In this document: positions 41,587 through 44,754 of the stretch, piece by piece | Position numbering within the stretch: position 1 is the first letter of the stretch | How the letters are laid out: each line of letters opens with the position of its first letter | Assembly (NCBI GenBank): GCA_005881175.1 | Contig: VBEN01000111.1 | Location: 1 to 44,754, forward strand | Origin: Chloroflexota bacterium | GTDB taxonomy: Bacteria; Chloroflexota; Dormibacteria; CF-121 | Direction of reading: 5' to 3' | DNA length: 44,754 bases | The notes under the pieces: model-generated | The model's input: the letters and a program-made list of their open reading frames with translations, nothing else | The model's database searches: none | Told to the model about the DNA's origin: nothing | Position numbers and translations under genes: made by a program

Positions 41587-42606
41587 TTAGCGCCGCCTCG
41601 CCGCCTGTGTGCCGGCCACTTGCCGCTCCGGCCGAATTCGCCCCAGCTGAGGCATGATCTCGTCGGCGTAGAAGCGGAAGAACCCTTCCTGATCCTGGCC
41701 GACCTGATGGACGTAGATGTGGTCGAAGCCGGCATCCTGATACGTCCGGATCTGGTCCAGGTGGCGCTGCGGATCCGGTCCGCAGACGATCACCTTGGCC
41801 ACGTCATCTTCGCTGACGGTCGCGGCCGCCTGTTCGAAATGGGCGGGCAACTTGAGCTCTTGTCTCAACTCGCCCGGTATGCCGGCATTGGGCCAGATCT
41901 CGTGTGCGGTCTTGCGCGCCGCGGCCTCATCAGCGGCCCAGCACACGGTTATCTGTCCATAGCGAGGCTTGCCCCGTCCGCCCGCGTTCTCGAAGAGTTG
42001 CACGGCCTCCTGGTCCGGCTTGGTGCCGATGTAGCCGTCGCCGATCTTTCCTGCGAGCGCGCTCGATTTCCTTCCGCTACCGGCGATCATGACCGGTGGC
42101 GGCTCCGGGGGCCGGCTGTAGATCCGAGCATTTTCGACGGTGTAATACCTTCCGTGGTGACTGACGGTCTCGCCACCCCACAACAATCGGATCAATCCGA
42201 CCGCCTCTTCGAGCATCTCGAGTCGGACGTCTGGCTCCGGCCAGTGCTTGCCCAGGATGTGCTCATTCAAGTTTTCGCCGGTTCCCAACCCCAAAAAGAA
42301 TCGCCCCGGCATCATGGCGGTTGCGCTCGCCGCCGCGTGGGCGATGATGGCGGGATGCGTCCGCATCAATGGACAGGTGACGCCCGTGCCAAGTCGGAGG
42401 CGCGTCGTCGCTTCGGCAATGCCGCCAATCACGCTCCAGACGAACGGGCTCTGACCCTGCCGGTCCGTCCATGGATGAAAGTGGTCGGAGATGAGCGCAA
42501 ACGCGAAGCCGACCTCTTCGGCCCGCCTGGCCTGGGCTACCAGTTCGCGAGGTCCATGCTCTTCGCTGGAGAGCGCATAACCGATTTCAAAGCCGGGCTC
42601 TACCAT
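41587..42606 (-). CDS. F420-dependent LLM oxidoreductase, G6PDH-like family
   Basis: This 339-residue protein has EIGYALSSEEHGPRELVAQARRAEE, ISDHFHPWTDRQGQSPFVWSVIGGIAEAT, LGTGVTCP and LGLGTGENLNEH, a pattern I associate with the F420 G6P-family (TIGR03557-type). Cofactor F420 is inferred from family. ATG 42606 is the start at the conserved N-terminus. The substrate is unknown. Divergent from the TraR/DksA-like gene by 51 bp. Confidence 0.9.
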   Translation of the reverse strand: MVEPGFEIGYALSSEEHGPRELVAQARRAEEVGFAFALISDHFHPWTDRQGQSPFVWSVIGGIAEATTRLRLGTGVTCPLMRTHPAIIAHAAASATAMMPGRFFLGLGTGENLNEHILGKHWPEPDVRLEMLEEAVGLIRLLWGGETVSHHGRYYTVENARIYSRPPEPPPVMIAGSGRKSSALAGKIGDGYIGTKPDQEAVQLFENAGGRGKPRYGQITVCWAADEAAARKTAHEIWPNAGIPGELRQELKLPAHFEQAAATVSEDDVAKVIVCGPDPQRHLDQIRTYQDAGFDHIYVHQVGQDQEGFFRFYADEIMPQLGRIRPERQVAGTQAARRR

Positions 42607-42657
42607 GGCGTAGATGCTATCCAGAATATCATGCTTTGCGATATCATCCCTACCATT
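42607..42657. promoter_or_regulatory. Divergent promoter region with direct repeat
   Basis: The 51-bp gap contains ATATCAT twice (42626-42632 and 42641-42647, 15 bp apart). TATCAT (42642-42647) ends 10 nt before ATG 42658 and could be a -10 for a near-leaderless message. Confidence 0.4.
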
Positions 42658-43026
42658 ATGGACTTGAAGCATGTCCGCGAATGCCTCGAGGAAGAGCGTG
42701 CCCATCGGCGGGAATTGGCTGACCGTCTTCGACGGAACGAGTCGGACCCGGTCGAGGCGGCAGAACTTTCGAAGGTCGACCAGCATCCCGGCGAGCTGGG
42801 CAGCGAAACCTTTGAGCGCGAACGGGATTTGACCGCGCTGGCCATTATCGAGGGCGAGCTGTCGGATATCGAACTTGCGCTTCGCCGGCTCGATGAGGGC
42901 GGCTACGGCGACTGCGAAGCCTGCGGGAAGCCGATCGGTGACGAGCGGTTGGAGGCGAAGCCGTGGGCTCGATTTTGCATCGCCGACCAGGCGCGCGCCG
43001 AACAGGCGGTCAGCCGCCGACGCTAG
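42658..43026 (+). CDS. TraR/DksA-family protein
   Basis: This 122-residue protein has an N-terminal coiled-coil-like helix pair and a C-terminal zinc-finger region CEAC (86, 89), FCIAD (Cys107, Asp110). The fourth ligand position has Asp instead of Cys, as in some actinobacterial-type members. DksA-type proteins act at the RNA polymerase secondary channel; a stress-response role is possible but unproven. ATG 42658 is the first start at the conserved region. Confidence 0.82.
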   Translation: MDLKHVRECLEEERAHRRELADRLRRNESDPVEAAELSKVDQHPGELGSETFERERDLTALAIIEGELSDIELALRRLDEGGYGDCEACGKPIGDERLEAKPWARFCIADQARAEQAVSRRR

Positions 43027-44299
43027 AGGTCTCCCTCCCCCTCTGGGCGAGGGCAGGGTTGGGGCCTCCGTCCAGGTCTTTAACGACCTCGCCGCCGAGC
43101 ATCACGAGGCGGACGTGGCGCGGATCGGCGAAGACGGCCGGGTCTTGCAATGGATCCGCATCCAGCACGATCAGGTCGGCGCGCTTACCCTCTTCGACGG
43201 TGCCCACCTGCTTATCGACGCGCATCAGTGCCGCGTTGGTTCGGGTGGCTGCGATGATGGCGTGCATTGCCCCCATGACCCGAGCCTGGCAGGCGATCTC
43301 TTTGCCCCTTTCGCGTTGCATCTCGGCCAGGACGTCCGACCCCGAGCCGATACGCAGCCCTTTTTCGTAGGCGAGTCCCAGTGAGTCATAGGCGCCGGTT
43401 AATCCCTGGCGGATCTTACGAACCATGTCCGCTGTCCACCCGTCGCCGGCTTCGCGCGCCGACAGCAGCTCATAAGTAATGATCGTCGGCACCAGAAAGA
43501 CCTCGCCAGCCGCCAGCATCTGGTCGGCAGTGGCTTCGTCGAGAAAGTTCCCGTGTTCGATGGAGCGCACGCCGGCCTTCAGCGAGTTCTGGATCGCCCG
43601 CGGACCATAGGCATGGGCCAGCACGTAGGTACCAACCGCTCCAGCCGCGTCGACCGCGGCGGCGAGCTCGTCTACCGAAAACTGCACATGATCGAGCTCG
43701 TCGGACGGGGAAGCCGCCCCGCCGCTCGCCATCACCTTGACCTGGTCGGCCCCTCGGCGCAACACTTCCCGAGCCGCGCGCCGCACCTGGTCGGCCCCGT
43801 CCGCCAGGATCGACTCGGACGTGAGGCCGGGGACTTCCGGGAAGGTCCCGCGACTGGTGCGGGCGCGGTGGTCGCCATGGCCGCCGGTCTGTGAGATGAA
43901 GGCGCCGCTGATGAAGATCCTCGGACCCCGGATCAAGCCGAGCCTGATGGCTTCCTTGAATCCCCAATCGAGCCCCCCCGCATCGCGCACGGTCGTGAAG
44001 CCCCCGTCGAGCGTGGCTTCGATTTCGTTCTTGATGCGCAGGGCCAGCACCGCGGGTGGCAGGGTGGCCTCGGCAGCGGGATCCAGGTCGAGCAGCGCTA
44101 GATGGACGTGCGCATCGAGCAGACCCGGCATCAAGGTCCGTCCCTGGCAATCAATGACACGCGCATCCCTTGGCCCGACGGGCCCGCTCGCGGTCCCGAT
44201 CCGGCGGATCAGGCCGTCCTCGACGACGACCCGCATCTCCGCCTGAGGGTCGCGGCCCGTGCAGTCGAGCAGCGTCGCATGCTCGAAGACCAGCTTCAC
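43010..44299 (-). CDS. Metal-dependent amidohydrolase, imidazolonepropionase-like
   Basis: This 429-residue TIM-barrel hydrolase has His64/His66 in DAHVHL, a candidate carboxylated Lys in VKVMASGGAAS, HAYGPRAI, IEHGN and the catalytic Asp in IGSGSD, then a composite beta domain. These features match the Xaa-Pro dipeptidase/imidazolonepropionase-like amidohydrolase group; substrate is uncertain. After GGEVVKDL the last about 22 residues are encoded by a palindromic repeat, extending the C-terminus and overlapping the TraR/DksA-like gene by 17 bp. Confidence 0.88.
   Translation of the reverse strand: MKLVFEHATLLDCTGRDPQAEMRVVVEDGLIRRIGTASGPVGPRDARVIDCQGRTLMPGLLDAHVHLALLDLDPAAEATLPPAVLALRIKNEIEATLDGGFTTVRDAGGLDWGFKEAIRLGLIRGPRIFISGAFISQTGGHGDHRARTSRGTFPEVPGLTSESILADGADQVRRAAREVLRRGADQVKVMASGGAASPSDELDHVQFSVDELAAAVDAAGAVGTYVLAHAYGPRAIQNSLKAGVRSIEHGNFLDEATADQMLAAGEVFLVPTIITYELLSAREAGDGWTADMVRKIRQGLTGAYDSLGLAYEKGLRIGSGSDVLAEMQRERGKEIACQARVMGAMHAIIAATRTNAALMRVDKQVGTVEEGKRADLIVLDADPLQDPAVFADPRHVRLVMLGGEVVKDLDGGPNPALAQRGRETSSVGG
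43031..43067 (+). repeat. Palindromic G/C-strand repeat, copy E
   Basis: CTCCCTCCCCCTCTGGGCGA followed by GGGCAGGGTTGGGGCCT. Located between the TraR/DksA-like stop and the amidohydrolase body; translated on the minus strand as PNPALAQRGRE. Confidence 0.75.
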
Positions 44300-44315
44300 G
44301 GCCCGACTAGTTTAT

Positions 44316-44754
44316 CTACGCCGCGTTGTATGTCAGAACGAGGTCGGTGGCGTAGCCCAGCAGAAATCCAAAGAGCAGTCCCCAGCCCATCGCCGCGGGC
44401 GAGTTGAGCCGTCGGCCCAGATGGAACATCTCATTGACGACGTAGAGCAACGCGCCGGCGGCGAGCGCCAGGAAGAGCACATAGATGTAGGGCGATGTGA
44501 AAACGTAGCCAACGATGGTGCCGAAGAAGGTCGGGCCTCCACCGACCAATCCGGCGACCAGCAGAAAGCCCCAGGAGGGCCGGGGCGTATCGAGGGCGAG
44601 CGGGGCGGCAATGCCGAAGCCTTCGGTGATGTTGTGCAGGGCGAAGCCGATCACCAGCACCACCGCGAAGGCGACCGCGCCGGTCGCCGCCGACTGGCCG
44701 ATCGCCAAGCCCTCGGACAGGTTGTGCAGCCCGAGCCCGGTAGCGATCATCATC
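44316..44754 (-). CDS. ZIP-family metal transporter (partial)
   Basis: Only the C-terminal 145 residues are in the window; the N-terminus lies beyond the right edge. The signature metal-binding helices appear as HNLSEGLAIG and, 27 residues later, HNITEGFGI, followed by about three further hydrophobic segments. ZIP proteins move zinc or iron into the cytoplasm. Its stop lies 16 nt before the amidohydrolase start on the same strand, so the two may be co-transcribed. Confidence 0.9.
   Translation of the reverse strand, partial: MMIATGLGLHNLSEGLAIGQSAATGAVAFAVVLVIGFALHNITEGFGIAAPLALDTPRPSWGFLLVAGLVGGGPTFFGTIVGYVFTSPYIYVLFLALAAGALLYVVNEMFHLGRRLNSPAAMGWGLLFGFLLGYATDLVLTYNAA

Noticed and set aside
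41620-42657. N-terminal extension of the TraR/DksA-like protein
   Set aside because: This stretch is antisense to the F420-dependent oxidoreductase and has no homology pattern; the start is 42658.
1-44754. tRNA genes, CRISPR arrays, insertion sequences or phage genes
   Set aside because: Reading both strands I saw no cloverleaf with conserved TTC/CCA features, no regularly spaced repeats, and no transposase or integrase motifs; a covariance-model scan would be more sensitive for tRNAs.

Overview
The window is about 45 kb of high-GC, gene-dense bacterial chromosome. It has no rRNA, tRNA, insertion sequence, phage or CRISPR locus that I can recognise. LysW-dependent amino acid synthesis, a T-box leader, F420-type LLM oxidoreductases, an lhr-nei pair, many 1-8 nt start/stop overlaps, frequent GTG starts and probable leaderless promoters together suggest a Chloroflexota/Dormibacterota-like (or other Terrabacteria) organism. 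That placement is inference.

Left part (1-18.3 kb). A minus-strand operon encodes a lipoprotein binding protein, permease, ATPase, ureohydrolase (agmatinase family) and a PRC-barrel-like protein cut by the window edge; it looks like uptake plus hydrolysis of a guanidino compound. Divergent from it are an LLM oxidoreductase and PxpB/PxpC (5-oxoprolinase subunits), then a coupled DUF2231-Rieske / FolE / RibD-C-type reductase / SDR run. A minus-strand group follows: PanE-like reductase, the giant helicase Lhr, a Nei-type glycosylase and a zinc-ribbon membrane protein. A YggT-like membrane protein and a DinB-like protein close this part.

Centre (18.3-32 kb). A complete LysW-carrier cluster runs on the minus strand: lysS, lysT, lysU, lysW, lysX, lysK, lysY, lysZ, lysJ. 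It has its own promoter and a roughly 300-nt T-box leader whose specifier region reads AAA/AAG (lysine). A second LysX-type ligase (probable ArgX) lies upstream and diverges from argG1-argH-argR-argG2. The 66-bp divergent region carries a good promoter overlapped by two ARG-box-like operators. The simplest reading is that one carrier, kinase, reductase, aminotransferase and hydrolase set makes both lysine (from aminoadipate) and ornithine/arginine (from glutamate). ArgF, CarAB, homoisocitrate dehydrogenase and the aminoadipate aminotransferase are not in the window.

Right part (32-44.7 kb). A minus-strand operon encodes an FtsX/MacB-type permease, its ATPase, a NarL-type sensor kinase and regulator, and a secreted C39-like protein. 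Then come a small acidic protein, a LysR regulator convergent with isocitrate lyase (preceded by a 32-aa Cys-rich protein), a histidine phosphatase, an envelope-stress-like trio (Lmo0937-like, PspC, toastrack), an F420-dependent oxidoreductase, a TraR/DksA-type protein, an amidohydrolase and a partial ZIP transporter.

Five copies of a G/C-strand palindromic repeat (about 32-39 bp) are scattered through the window. Four lie inside genes and are read in frame (SDR, zinc-ribbon protein, LysK, ArgH); one forms the C-terminal tail of the amidohydrolase.
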